Assembly: GCF_001553405.1 (NCBI RefSeq)
Contig: NZ_KQ960952.1
Location: 35,141 to 99,140 of the forward strand
Source: Megasphaera hutchinsoni
Lineage (GTDB): Bacteria > Bacillota > Negativicutes > Veillonellales > Megasphaeraceae
Length of the DNA stretch: 64,000 bases
Direction of reading: 5' to 3'
The translations under genes were made by a program, and so were the position numbers. Position 1 is the first letter of the stretch. Each line of letters opens with the position of its first letter. Under the pieces are notes generated by a model. The model had not been told where the DNA came from. It searched no databases and worked only from the letters and a program-made list of their open reading frames with translations. This document shows, piece by piece, positions 43,334-52,346 of the stretch.

Positions 43334-44393
43334 AGGAGATGCTATTTTTTTAATTTCGGTTTCTTCCCGGGGACGAGACACGAGTATTCAATTAGCACAG
43401 GCTTTACAAGGGAAGCATCAGGATATACGCTTGTATACATTAGCGGCATATAAGATTGAGGGCGTGGCAGAAATTAAGGGCGACGTGAGTACCTTTGTTA
43501 AGTCGATTTTTTATCAGGCGAAGGCGATCATTTTTTGCTGTGCTATGGGAATTGTTGTGCGTAGTATTGCACCTTACTTAAAAGGTAAAGATGTTGATCC
43601 AGCAGTGTTATGTATGGATGAAAAAGGAGCGTTTGTCATTCCTGTTATTTCGGGTCATTTAGGCGGGGCGAATAGTTTAGCTAGACAAGTGGCACGCTTA
43701 ATTAAGGGAAAAGCGATTATTACGACGGCAACGGATATCAATCATGAATTTGCTATTGATGAGTGGAGTGTACAACAACATTGTTTATTAGAACCATTAG
43801 CCATGATAAAACGGTTTTCTGCTACTTTATTAGAAAAAGGGTGTGTGGGCATAAATAGTGAATTTCCTGTAGAAAAACCATTGCCACAAGGATTGTCGTG
43901 GGAAGCAGAGGACATTGGCATGGTAGTTACGGCACGTATGAATTATCGACCGTTTAAGAAAAATTTGTTGGTTCATCCGCAGGTATTACATGTAGGAATC
44001 GGGTGTCGTGCTGGTATATCGAAGCAACAGATTGATAGTGCTTTTTTTGCGGTTGTTGATAAATTTCATTTATCGACAGGTTCCGTTAAAGCACTTCATA
44101 CGATTGATATTAAGAAGGACGAAGTAGGTTTGTCCGAGTTTGCTAGTTCTTGGCATTGGCCAATTTATTATCATAGTGCAGAGATGTTAAAAAAAGTTAA
44201 AGGGAGCAAGTCATCGTCTTCTTTTGTCACGCAAACAGTAGGCGTAGATAATGTTTGTGAAAGAGCAGCATTATGTGGTATAGAGGGAAAACTTATTGTG
44301 GAAAAGCAAAAACATGAAGGCGTTACCATTGCTATTGTACAAGAAGATTATATGGTATTATGGTCAAAAGAGGAGAGTATATGCAGAAAATAG
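43326..44393 (+). CDS. cbiG: Cobalt-precorrin-5A hydrolase CbiG
   Basis: 355 residues from ATG 43326, overlapping the cbiF stop by 8 bases; a longer in-frame extension into cbiF is not needed. The N-terminal domain has AKAIIFCCAMGIVVRSIAP and VIPVISGHLGGAN, the C-terminal domain has VGIGCRAGISKQQID and ALHTIDIKKDEVGL, as in CbiG. It opens the delta-lactone of cobalt-precorrin-5A and releases acetaldehyde, the ring-contraction step of the anaerobic pathway. Confidence 0.94.
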   Translation: MTKGDAIFLISVSSRGRDTSIQLAQALQGKHQDIRLYTLAAYKIEGVAEIKGDVSTFVKSIFYQAKAIIFCCAMGIVVRSIAPYLKGKDVDPAVLCMDEKGAFVIPVISGHLGGANSLARQVARLIKGKAIITTATDINHEFAIDEWSVQQHCLLEPLAMIKRFSATLLEKGCVGINSEFPVEKPLPQGLSWEAEDIGMVVTARMNYRPFKKNLLVHPQVLHVGIGCRAGISKQQIDSAFFAVVDKFHLSTGSVKALHTIDIKKDEVGLSEFASSWHWPIYYHSAEMLKKVKGSKSSSSFVTQTVGVDNVCERAALCGIEGKLIVEKQKHEGVTIAIVQEDYMVLWSKEESICRK

Positions 44394-45112
44394 TATATGT
44401 AGTGGGCATTGGACCTGGTGATTCCAGGATGATGACAAGAGAGGCTTGGGATATATTAACACAGTGTGAGTATATTGTAGGGTATACGACATATGTAGCA
44501 TTAATTCGTTCGCTTTTTCCGCAAGCTACTTTTGTTACGATGGGAATGAGAAAAGAAAAAGAGCGTTGTCGAGAGGCACTTCGTTTAGCTGAATTGGGAC
44601 ATAAAGTTGCTCTTATTTCAAGTGGTGATGCCGGGGTTTATGGCATGGCGGGGATTATCCGTGAATTAGGCGTGGATTATCCTCATGTCACCATTCAAGG
44701 TGTGCCAGGGGTGACTGTTGCTTTATCAGGAGCGGCGTTGTTAGGAGCACCGTTAGTTCATGACACGTGTTTTATCTCTTTAAGTGATGCCTTAACATCA
44801 TGGGAAATCATTGAAAAGAGGCTGAAGTATGCGGCAATGGGTGATTTTGTTATTGTATTGTATAATCCGGCAAGTAAACGTAGACCGGATTATGTTCAAC
44901 GGGCTTATCACCTCATTGCTCCTTATAGGCAACAGACAACACCTATAGGAATAGTGCAGCAAGTAGGACGCATAGGGGAAAAAGCATGGATAGCGACATT
45001 AAAAGCGATGGAAACACTGGCAGTAGATATGTTTACGACTATTTTTATTGGTAATAGTCAAACTAAAGTTATCGAGGGTAAGATGGTAACACCTCGTGGA
45101 TATTCTTTGTAG
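44381..45112 (+). CDS. cbiH: Cobalt-factor III/precorrin-3B C17-methyltransferase CbiH
   Basis: 243 residues. Start ATG 44381 with AGAGGAGAG upstream, overlapping cbiG by 13 bases. Family motifs: VYVVGIGPGDSRMMT, YIVGYTTYVALI, VALISSGDAGVYGMAG, VTIQGVPGVTVALSGAALLGAPL and FVIVLYNPASKRRPDY. Methylates C17 with ring contraction. This single-domain form is the usual length. Confidence 0.95.
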   Translation: MQKIVYVVGIGPGDSRMMTREAWDILTQCEYIVGYTTYVALIRSLFPQATFVTMGMRKEKERCREALRLAELGHKVALISSGDAGVYGMAGIIRELGVDYPHVTIQGVPGVTVALSGAALLGAPLVHDTCFISLSDALTSWEIIEKRLKYAAMGDFVIVLYNPASKRRPDYVQRAYHLIAPYRQQTTPIGIVQQVGRIGEKAWIATLKAMETLAVDMFTTIFIGNSQTKVIEGKMVTPRGYSL

Positions 45113-45122
45113 GAGGTATAAG

Positions 45123-45887
45123 ATGGCAGTATGGGTTGTAGGGGGGACAACGGAAGGTAGAAAGATCGCTTGTTGGTTAGCGGAGCAACATATTCCCGTG
45201 ATACTTACAGTAGCAACGGGTTATGGTGCTGCCGTTTTACCTTCATTATCGTATCTTACGGTGGTTGTTGGTCGCTTAGCGGTAGCTGAAATGGATGCTT
45301 TTTTAGTACAATATCAGCCAGTTTTGGTGATTGATGCAACACATCCATATGCCCGTGAAGTGACGATTAATGTACAGCAAGCATGCAAAAGAGGAGGATA
45401 TGATTATATCCGTGTGGTTCGACCTAAAAGTAAAACGGGGGATTGGCTTACGGTGGATTCTGCAACAGAAGCGGTAGAAGTATTAAGTCATACGCAGGGA
45501 AATATATTTTTGACTACCGGTAGTAAAGACCTGGAGTTTTTTGCACGTTTGCCTGATTATCAGAAACGGATTTTTTTACGCATTTTACCGTCACGTCTAT
45601 CATTGGACAAGGCGTTGACTTTAGGGTTTCCTCCTAGTCGAATTATTTGCATGCAAGGACCGTTTTCTCAAGCGTTAAATCAGTTGATGTTTCAGGAGTG
45701 CAAAGCTATGTATGTTGTCACTAAAGATTCAGGTATTACTGGCGGTTTTCCTGAAAAGGTAAGAGCTGCAAAGGAAGTAGGAAGTTTGCTGATGGTATTA
45801 AAACGAACGGAAGAAGACGGCATTTTATATAGGGAGATCGTAGACAAAGTTCAACGTTATTTTCCCAATATAGGAGGACCAATATGA
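45123..45887 (+). CDS. cbiJ: Cobalt-precorrin-6A reductase CbiJ
   Basis: 254 residues from ATG 45123, which has AGGAGG at 45112-45117; an in-frame ATG at 45096 lies within cbiH. Family motifs: VWVVGGTTEGRKIACWLAE, DATHPYAREVT, NIFLTTGSKDLEFF, RILPS and VTKDSGITGGFPEKVRAA. Reduces the ring with NAD(P)H. Confidence 0.94.
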   Translation: MAVWVVGGTTEGRKIACWLAEQHIPVILTVATGYGAAVLPSLSYLTVVVGRLAVAEMDAFLVQYQPVLVIDATHPYAREVTINVQQACKRGGYDYIRVVRPKSKTGDWLTVDSATEAVEVLSHTQGNIFLTTGSKDLEFFARLPDYQKRIFLRILPSRLSLDKALTLGFPPSRIICMQGPFSQALNQLMFQECKAMYVVTKDSGITGGFPEKVRAAKEVGSLLMVLKRTEEDGILYREIVDKVQRYFPNIGGPI

Positions 45888-47104
45888 GTATTTTTATTGT
45901 TGGTATGGGTATGGGAAATCCTGAATTATTGACACAAGAAGCAGTGTCAATAATTAAACAAAGCACGATTGTTATTGGAGCGGAACGATTAGTTCGTATG
46001 GTCGATACGACAGAGAAAAAAGTTTATATCTCGACACGAGCGAGTGATATTTATGATTATGTAAAAACACTCGTAGACGAAGTGGTAGTTATTTTGGTAT
46101 CGGGGGATGTAGGCTTTTACAGTTTAGCTTCTTTGTTGACCAAGTTTCCAAAGCATGCGGTACGTCGTATTTGTGGTATTAGCAGTTTGGTTTATTTTGC
46201 GTCATTATTGCAAATTCCTTGGCAAGATGTGTTTACTGTAAGTAGGCATGGGCGTCAAGCGGATATTATATCTGCTGTTATGGCACATCCAAAGGTTTTT
46301 TGCTTGACTGGTGGATCGCAGACCGTATCCTCTATTTGTCAAGAGTTATGTAGACATGGATTAGGTGCATTGAAGGTATATGCAGGTGAAAATTTATCCT
46401 ATAAAACGGAACGATTAATGGAAGGACAGGCAGAGGAATTATGCAGTTGTCCCTTTGGTGATCCTTCGGTGTTACTAATTTCTTATACGCCGACATGTAT
46501 ACCCTCATTTCCTCGATATGGATTAGATGATTCTCTTTTTTTACGAAGTCATGTGCCGATGACGAAACAGGAGGTTCGGGCCGTTGCTTTGGCTAAGTTG
46601 GGAGTTACGATGGGAGCGACCGTATTTGATATTGGCTCGGGAACAGGAGCTTGTACGGTGGAATTAGCAAGGCAAGCGTTGGCAGGACATGTTTATGCGA
46701 TAGAAAGTGATCCGGAAGCACAGGCGTTGACTCGTGAAAATATAATGCGATTTGGTTTAACTAATGTGACTGTTGTAGAAGGGATGGCTCCGTTTGCTTT
46801 TTCATCTATACAGGCTATACCAGATTATATTTTTATTGGTGGAACAAAGGGGTATATGCGAGATATTTTAGATAGTATATATGAAAAAAATAAGCAGTGT
46901 CAGGTAGTTATTACGGCGATTACATTAGAAACGGTACAGCATGTGTTGTCGTATTATGAAGAAAGAAATGAATATAGTGTAGATATTACGCAAATACAAG
47001 CTTCGCGTTCTAGGTTAATTGCAAAAGCTCATATGATGATTGGACACAATCCTGTATACATTATGCGGGCAATATATAAGGAGGTCAGTCATGGTGACTT
47101 GTAA
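45884..47104 (+). CDS. cbiET: Fused CbiE-CbiT: precorrin-6B C5,C15-methyltransferase and C12-decarboxylase
   Basis: 406 residues with two domains. The N-terminal CbiE part (about 1-200) has IFIVGMGMGNPELLTQEA, VVILVSGDVGFYSLASLL and SRHGRQ. The C-terminal CbiT part (about 215-406) has MTKQEVRAVALAKLG, the SAM motif VFDIGSGTGACTVELA and DYIFIGGTKG. The fusion corresponds to CobL of the aerobic route; in several anaerobic producers CbiE and CbiT are separate. ATG overlaps the cbiJ stop by 4 bases. Confidence 0.95.
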   Translation: MSIFIVGMGMGNPELLTQEAVSIIKQSTIVIGAERLVRMVDTTEKKVYISTRASDIYDYVKTLVDEVVVILVSGDVGFYSLASLLTKFPKHAVRRICGISSLVYFASLLQIPWQDVFTVSRHGRQADIISAVMAHPKVFCLTGGSQTVSSICQELCRHGLGALKVYAGENLSYKTERLMEGQAEELCSCPFGDPSVLLISYTPTCIPSFPRYGLDDSLFLRSHVPMTKQEVRAVALAKLGVTMGATVFDIGSGTGACTVELARQALAGHVYAIESDPEAQALTRENIMRFGLTNVTVVEGMAPFAFSSIQAIPDYIFIGGTKGYMRDILDSIYEKNKQCQVVITAITLETVQHVLSYYEERNEYSVDITQIQASRSRLIAKAHMMIGHNPVYIMRAIYKEVSHGDL

Positions 47105-48470
47105 TGTGCCTCGCTTGATGGTAACGGGGACACATAGTGGCTGTGGTAAAACTACGGTTATGTGTGCGTTATTAGCTGCTTTAAAAGCACGTGGTCATAG
47201 TGTAGTTGCATATAAGAGCGGACCTGATTATATTGATCCCTTATTTCATAAGACGGTATTACATGTGCCGTCTTATAATTTAGATCTATTTTTGTTAGGA
47301 CGAGGTATCATTGGTAGACAACGAGCAATGTATTTATTTGCGACACATGCTCAGCAAGCAGATATTGCTATCTGTGAAGGGGCTATGGGTTTTTTTGATG
47401 GAGTAGGAACATCGCGTGAAGCTTCTTCGTATGAAGTGGCAGATACGTTGCAGTTACCGACGATTTTAGTGGTAGATGGAAAGCATGCATCTGCTTCGTT
47501 AGGAGCGGTAATTCAGGGATTTTTGCAAGGTCCGAATAAGAGTCATATTGTAGGTTTTATCGTAAATCGGTGTAAGCCTATGGTTTATATGTATTTTAAA
47601 GAACAGTGGGAATCTTGTACGGGTATACGGGCTTTAGGGTATTTGCCTGATATAGAAGAATGTCGTATAGAAAGTAGACATTTAGGTCTAGTCACACCTT
47701 ATGATATGTTTCAATTGCAGGAAAAGATACAGCGATTACGCCGGCAAGCGGAGCAGACATTGGCCTTAGACGATTTAGTTGGTCTGGCACGCACAGCGAG
47801 AACGTTACGTTATCCTTCTTTTACGTATACCACTAGTGCTGCTGTACGTATTGGGGTGGCACAAGATGAGGCTTTTTGTTTTTACTATGCCGATAGTTTA
47901 GCATTATTGCAACAATTAGGGGCGACATTAGTACCTTTTAGTCCTCTGCGTGATTTACATTTGCCCGATTGTGATGGTATATATTTAGGTGGGGGTTATC
48001 CAGAATTATATGCGGAACAATTAGCAGATAATATAAGTATGAAACGTCGTATTCGAGTAGCACTTTTGTCGGGAATGCCTTGTTTTGCTGAATGCGGTGG
48101 CTTTTTATATTTGTTATCGACATGGCAGTCGCAAGAAAAATCATATACGTGGAGTGGTTTAATCGAGGGAACGGGTGAAATGAAATCTCGGTTAGTACGT
48201 TTTGGTTATCAAACGCTTCATTTTTTAAAGGATACCGCGTTAGGAAAAAAAGGGATGTGTTGGCCAGCACATGAATTTCATTATTCCGATACGACAAATA
48301 ATGGTGCGGCTTGTTTAGCTATCAAAGCTGCACGTTCAACCCATTGGTTGTTAGGACACGGAACAAAAACACTGTTTGCAAGTTATGCACATTTGCATTT
48401 ATGGGGAAATCCAGTAGGAGCAGCTCGGTTTATTCATAACTGTTGGCGGTATCAACAGGGGAGGTTGTAA
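47091..48470 (+). CDS. cbiA: Cobyrinate a,c-diamide synthase CbiA
   Basis: 459 residues from ATG 47091 with GGAGG upstream, overlapping cbiET by 14 bases. The N-terminal dethiobiotin-synthetase-like ATPase domain has the P-loop GTHSGCGKTTVM and YKSGPDYIDP. The C-terminal glutaminase domain (GATase3) has GIYLGGGYPELYAEQL and the catalytic Cys in CFAECGGFLYL. Amidates the a and c carboxylates of cobyrinic acid with glutamine. Confidence 0.95.
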   Translation: MVTCNVPRLMVTGTHSGCGKTTVMCALLAALKARGHSVVAYKSGPDYIDPLFHKTVLHVPSYNLDLFLLGRGIIGRQRAMYLFATHAQQADIAICEGAMGFFDGVGTSREASSYEVADTLQLPTILVVDGKHASASLGAVIQGFLQGPNKSHIVGFIVNRCKPMVYMYFKEQWESCTGIRALGYLPDIEECRIESRHLGLVTPYDMFQLQEKIQRLRRQAEQTLALDDLVGLARTARTLRYPSFTYTTSAAVRIGVAQDEAFCFYYADSLALLQQLGATLVPFSPLRDLHLPDCDGIYLGGGYPELYAEQLADNISMKRRIRVALLSGMPCFAECGGFLYLLSTWQSQEKSYTWSGLIEGTGEMKSRLVRFGYQTLHFLKDTALGKKGMCWPAHEFHYSDTTNNGAACLAIKAARSTHWLLGHGTKTLFASYAHLHLWGNPVGAARFIHNCWRYQQGRL

Positions 48471-48473
48471 AGT

Positions 48474-49109
48474 ATGGATATTGAATATGTATTGCCTCAA
48501 GATATTGAAGCACGGAGTATGGAAATTATTGAAGCTGAATTAGGGGAGATTATATTACCAGAGAAAGTAGCTCCTATTGTTAAACGGGTTATTCATACGA
48601 GTGCAGATTTTGAATATGCACGTACGTTATGTTTTAGTGAAGATGCGGTGTCATCGGCTTTACAAGCATTGCAACAGGGAGCGACGATTGTTACCGATAC
48701 AAATATGGGGCTGATGGGAATTAATTCGGCTGGGGTACAGCAGTTGGGATGTCAAAAATATTGTTTTATGGCCGATGCAGAGGTAGCGAAAAAGGCGAAA
48801 GAAAAGGGGACGACACGGGCGATGGCAGCTATTGATAAAGCGTGTCACATAACGACTCCGCTTATTTTTGCTATTGGCAATGCACCGACCGCTTTATTGC
48901 GCTTAGAAGAGCATATCAAGTGCGGTCGTATAAAACCAGCACTGATCATCGGGGTACCCGTTGGCTTTGTGAATGTAGTGGCGGCTAAAGAAAGAATTAT
49001 GCAATGCGGCGTTCCTTTTATTGTGGCGAGAGGGCGCAAGGGAGGCAGTCCGATTGCAGCGGCTATTTGTAATGCTTTAATTTATATGCTGACAAGAAAA
49101 ACAAAGTGA
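48474..49109 (+). CDS. cbiC: Precorrin-8X/cobalt-precorrin-8 methylmutase CbiC
   Basis: 211 residues. Moves the methyl group from C11 to C12. Family motifs: IEARSMEIIEAELGE, RVIHTSADFEYA, GATIVTDTNMGLMGIN, FAIGNAPTALLRL, VGFVNVVAAKE and ARGRKGGSPIAAAICNAL. Last gene of the block. cbiL, a cobalt chelatase, cbiP and the lower-ligand genes are not in this window and must be elsewhere for a complete pathway. Confidence 0.96.
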   Translation: MDIEYVLPQDIEARSMEIIEAELGEIILPEKVAPIVKRVIHTSADFEYARTLCFSEDAVSSALQALQQGATIVTDTNMGLMGINSAGVQQLGCQKYCFMADAEVAKKAKEKGTTRAMAAIDKACHITTPLIFAIGNAPTALLRLEEHIKCGRIKPALIIGVPVGFVNVVAAKERIMQCGVPFIVARGRKGGSPIAAAICNALIYMLTRKTK

Positions 49110-49122
49110 CAAGTAAAAATAC

Positions 49123-49151
49123 TTGACACCATTTTCTTTTTTTGCTACACT
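49123..49151 (+). promoter_or_regulatory. Promoter of the ylxM-ffh operon
   Basis: Perfect TTGACA (49123-49128), 17-base spacer, TACACT (49146-49151). It lies in the short gap after cbiC and 33 bases before ylxM. No terminator is visible between cbiC and this promoter, so read-through from the B12 block is possible. Confidence 0.8.
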
Positions 49152-49183
49152 TAATGAGCAATCAAAACTAGGGCGGTGAGTAT

Positions 49184-49510
49184 ATGGTAGAAGATGTGAT
49201 CCGCAGAGGTAGATTATTAGATCTGTATGGTATGTTATTAACAGCAAAACAACAAAAATGTATGTGTTTGTATTATGAGCAAGATTGGTCTTTAAGTGAA
49301 ATTAGTGAAGCGTTAGCAATATCTCGTCAAGGGGTATATGATTTAGTGAAACGATCTGTGCAGATATTGGAGAATTATGAATTGCATTTAGGTTTTCTAG
49401 ATAAGCAAGATAAGATAAAGCGAGTAAGGGAAGAGAGCCTTGCTTTGTTACGACAAGAAAAACCAGATATCAAGAAAGTCTGTCAGCTATTAGAAGCGGT
49501 AGACTTATAA
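49184..49510 (+). CDS. ylxM: YlxM family DNA-binding protein (UPF0122)
   Basis: 108 residues, sigma-70 region 4-like helix-turn-helix: LLTAKQQKCMCLYYEQDWSL and EISEALAISRQGVYDLVKR. YlxM sits before ffh in nearly all Firmicutes and is thought to be linked to signal-recognition-particle function; in streptococci it modulates SRP GTPase activity. It precedes ffh by 10 bases. Confidence 0.92.
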   Translation: MVEDVIRRGRLLDLYGMLLTAKQQKCMCLYYEQDWSLSEISEALAISRQGVYDLVKRSVQILENYELHLGFLDKQDKIKRVREESLALLRQEKPDIKKVCQLLEAVDL

Positions 49511-49520
49511 AGGAGAGCAT

Positions 49521-50876
49521 ATGGCTTTTGAGAATTTATCGGAGCGGTTTCAAGAAGCATTTAAAAAATTACGTGGCAAGGGTAAATTACAGGAAGAAGA
49601 TGTTCAAGAAGTATTAAAGGCAATGCGTAGAGCATTGTTAGAAGCCGATGTTAATTTTACCGTTACGAAAGATTTTATTAATCGAATTAAAGAAAAAGCC
49701 GTAGGGGAAGAAGTTTTTGGCAGTTTAAATGCTTCTCAAACGGTTATTAAAATTGTACGAGATGAATTAACAGAATTATTAGGGGGCACACAGAGTCGAA
49801 TTATGGTTGCTTCTAAGCCCCCGACGATTATTATGCTCGTTGGTTTGCAAGGGGCGGGGAAAACTACGACGGCCGCTAAATTGGCGAAGCAATTACAACG
49901 TAAGGGAAAGACGCCTTTATTAGTGGCAGCTGACGTATATAGACCCGCAGCTATTACGCAGTTACAAGTATTAGGGCAGGAATTAGATATGCCTGTTTAT
50001 ACAGAAGAGGATTGTCAAGATCCGGTGGGTATTTCTTCTCGTGCTATTTCGTATGCTACATCTCATTTACGTGATACCGTTATTATTGATACAGCTGGGC
50101 GGCTGCATATAAATGAAATGTTGATGGATGAATTAAAGCATATTCGGGAGTCCGTACATCCGCATGAAATTTTATTGGTTGTTGATGCAATGACCGGACA
50201 AGATGCAGTAACGGCAGCATCAGCGTTTGATGAAGCATTAGGGATTGACGGTATGATTATGACAAAGTTGGATGGTGATGCTCGTGGTGGAGCGGCGTTA
50301 TCTATTAAAGCCGTTACAGGGAAGCCTATTAAATTCATTGGGGTTTCTGAAAAATTAGATGGGCTAGAAGAATTCCATCCCAATCGATATGCTTCGCGAA
50401 TTTTGGATTTAGGTGATGTAGAAACTATTATTGAAAAGGCGCAAGCAGCATTTGATGAAGAATCATTGGCAACGATGAAAAAAACGTTACGCAGTGGATC
50501 CTATACATTTGAAGATTTTTTGGGTCATTTGCAAACGTTGAAAAAAATGGGAAATATGAGCACTTTATTGGGACTCATCCCAGGTATTGGCAAATATAAA
50601 AAAGAGTTAGAAAAAGTTAATATGGATGGTAGCGAATTTAAACATCTTGAAGCGATTATTACTTCAATGACGATAGAAGAACGGACGAGTCCGAATCCTA
50701 AACTATTGATAAAAGATAGTCGAAAGCGACGTATTGCAAAAGGTAGCGGTACACGCGTACAAGATGTAAATAGATTATTAAAGCAGTTTGTGGAAATGCA
50801 AAAAATGATGAAACAAGCAAAAAAAATGCAAGGTGGTAAAAAAAGACCTGGATTTTTGCCGAAGTTTCCTTTTTGA
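49521..50876 (+). CDS. ffh: Signal recognition particle protein Ffh
   Basis: 451 residues. N-terminal helical N domain, then the G domain with P-loop GLQGAGKTTTAAKLA, the DVYRPAAITQL insertion-box start, DTAGRLHIN and TKLDGDARGGAALS. The C-terminal M domain (about 305-450) is Met-rich and binds 4.5S RNA and signal sequences (SGTRVQDVNRLLKQF). Targets membrane proteins co-translationally. Standard ylxM-ffh-rpsP order. Confidence 0.98.
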   Translation: MAFENLSERFQEAFKKLRGKGKLQEEDVQEVLKAMRRALLEADVNFTVTKDFINRIKEKAVGEEVFGSLNASQTVIKIVRDELTELLGGTQSRIMVASKPPTIIMLVGLQGAGKTTTAAKLAKQLQRKGKTPLLVAADVYRPAAITQLQVLGQELDMPVYTEEDCQDPVGISSRAISYATSHLRDTVIIDTAGRLHINEMLMDELKHIRESVHPHEILLVVDAMTGQDAVTAASAFDEALGIDGMIMTKLDGDARGGAALSIKAVTGKPIKFIGVSEKLDGLEEFHPNRYASRILDLGDVETIIEKAQAAFDEESLATMKKTLRSGSYTFEDFLGHLQTLKKMGNMSTLLGLIPGIGKYKKELEKVNMDGSEFKHLEAIITSMTIEERTSPNPKLLIKDSRKRRIAKGSGTRVQDVNRLLKQFVEMQKMMKQAKKMQGGKKRPGFLPKFPF

Positions 50877-50909
50877 ATATAATTATTTTATAGAGGAGGT
50901 GAGTAAAAT

Positions 50910-51179
50910 ATGATTAAAATTCGTTTAGCCCGTTTAGGTGCTAAAAAGAAACCCGTATATCGTGTGGTTGTAGCAGATTCACGCAATGCTCGTAATAATG
51001 GGCGTCCTGTAGCTACTATTGGCACGTATGATCCTGCTAAAGATGCAGCAACTCGTTTAACCATTGATGCTGAATCAGCTTTGGCATGGCTCGGTAAAGG
51101 TGCACAACCAACGGATACGATTCGTTCTTTGTTTAAAAAAGCAGGTATTATGGCTCAATTTGAAGCATCTAAAAAATAA
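50910..51179 (+). CDS. rpsP: 30S ribosomal protein S16
   Basis: 89 residues, start MIKIRLARLGAKKKPVYRVV, with VADSRNARNNGRPVATIGTYDP, as in all S16 proteins. AGGAGGTG precedes the ATG. Confidence 0.98.
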   Translation: MIKIRLARLGAKKKPVYRVVVADSRNARNNGRPVATIGTYDPAKDAATRLTIDAESALAWLGKGAQPTDTIRSLFKKAGIMAQFEASKK

Positions 51180-51192
51180 GTGAGGCAGACTT

Positions 51193-51420
51193 ATGGAAGA
51201 GTTAATTGCAGGTATTGCTAAAGCATTGGTTACACAACCAGATGCAGTTACAGTTACTAAAATTCAAAAACAAGGCCTCGAAGTATATGAGCTTCATGTC
51301 GCTCCCGGTGATATGGGAAAAGTTATTGGCAAGCAAGGTAGAATTGCGAGAGCATTTCGCCTTGTTGTCAAAGCGGCAGCGGTGAAGGCGAATAAAAGGG
51401 TATCCTTAGATATCGTATAG
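51193..51420 (+). CDS. khpA: KH-domain RNA-binding protein KhpA
   Basis: 75 residues, one KH domain with the GXXG loop in VIGKQGRIARAFRLVVKAAA. Homologues pair with KhpB/Jag to bind RNA and affect cell division and elongation. Sits between rpsP and ylqD-rimM as in most Firmicutes. Confidence 0.94.
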   Translation: MEELIAGIAKALVTQPDAVTVTKIQKQGLEVYELHVAPGDMGKVIGKQGRIARAFRLVVKAAAVKANKRVSLDIV

Positions 51421-51428
51421 GAGGAAGA

Positions 51429-51836
51429 ATGGATCGAATCACATTACGTGTGCCTGTTACGGTCAAAGCAAAGGTGACACAATCTTTAAAAGAAAAAATT
51501 TTGCACAATGTTGATCAGACATTAGCTGATATCGATCGTGAAATGCAAAATTTAGAAGAACAAGCAAAACGCATGATGGCAGAACAAGCGAAAATTGATG
51601 CACAAGGGCTTATTTCTTTACGCTCTCAAGTGGAAGAACAAAAACAACGTTTGTTAACAGCACGTGCTAAAGGTGAAAATGATCGCGATGCAGCTCAACA
51701 GCTGACAATTGGTTCAGAAATTGTACAAGGTACGACAGAACAAATGGTAGAAGTAAAAGTGGGCGATGATTTAGATGCAATGACAAGGGTAGAAGTTTTA
51801 TTGGAAGATGGAAAAGTCATTGCTATTCGTCAATAG
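51429..51836 (+). CDS. YlqD family protein
   Basis: 135 residues with a central coiled coil (about 20-85, MQNLEEQAKRMMAEQ and on) and a small C-terminal beta domain (VEVKVGDDLDAMTRVEVLLE). Matches the YlqD family found between khpA and rimM in Firmicutes; function unknown. AGGAGGAAGA precedes the ATG, overlapping the khpA stop. Confidence 0.85.
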   Translation: MDRITLRVPVTVKAKVTQSLKEKILHNVDQTLADIDREMQNLEEQAKRMMAEQAKIDAQGLISLRSQVEEQKQRLLTARAKGENDRDAAQQLTIGSEIVQGTTEQMVEVKVGDDLDAMTRVEVLLEDGKVIAIRQ

Positions 51837-51842
51837 TATACG

Positions 51843-52346
51843 ATGGCTTCTTTAGATTTATTTACCATTGGTCAAATTGTTGCCCCGCACGGTGTGCGGG
51901 GTGATGTTCGTATATATCCAGATACGGATTTTCCCGAGCGGTTTTTAAAAATGAAGTATGGATATATTGGCGGACGGCGCTATAAGGTAATGGCCGCTCG
52001 TTTTCATAAACGCGTTGTGCTAATGAAATTTGCCGGGGTTGATGATAGAAATAGTGCAGAATTGTTAGTACAGCAAGCATTACAAGTCCCACGTGAAGAG
52101 CTTATGCCGTTGCCTAAAGGTACGTATTATATATTTGATATTATTGGTGCAAGTGTATATGATACACAAAATGCTTATTTAGGAGTACTTACAGAGGTAT
52201 TAAAAACAGGTAGCAATGATGTGTATGTGGTGACAGACGATGACGGGCAAGAGCAATTATTTGCGGCTATTCCATCGGTTGTCAAAGAGATTGATATAGA
52301 ACATAAAAAAGTGGTATTAGATCCTCCAGAATGGGTGGAAGCATGA
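51843..52346 (+). CDS. rimM: Ribosome maturation factor RimM
   Basis: 167 residues. Helps assemble the 30S head around S19. N-terminal RimM domain starts FTIGQIVAPHGVRGDVRIYP; the PRC-barrel domain begins at about residue 94 (KGTYYIFDIIGASVYD). Overlaps trmD by 4 bases (ATGA). Confidence 0.96.
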   Translation: MASLDLFTIGQIVAPHGVRGDVRIYPDTDFPERFLKMKYGYIGGRRYKVMAARFHKRVVLMKFAGVDDRNSAELLVQQALQVPREELMPLPKGTYYIFDIIGASVYDTQNAYLGVLTEVLKTGSNDVYVVTDDDGQEQLFAAIPSVVKEIDIEHKKVVLDPPEWVEA

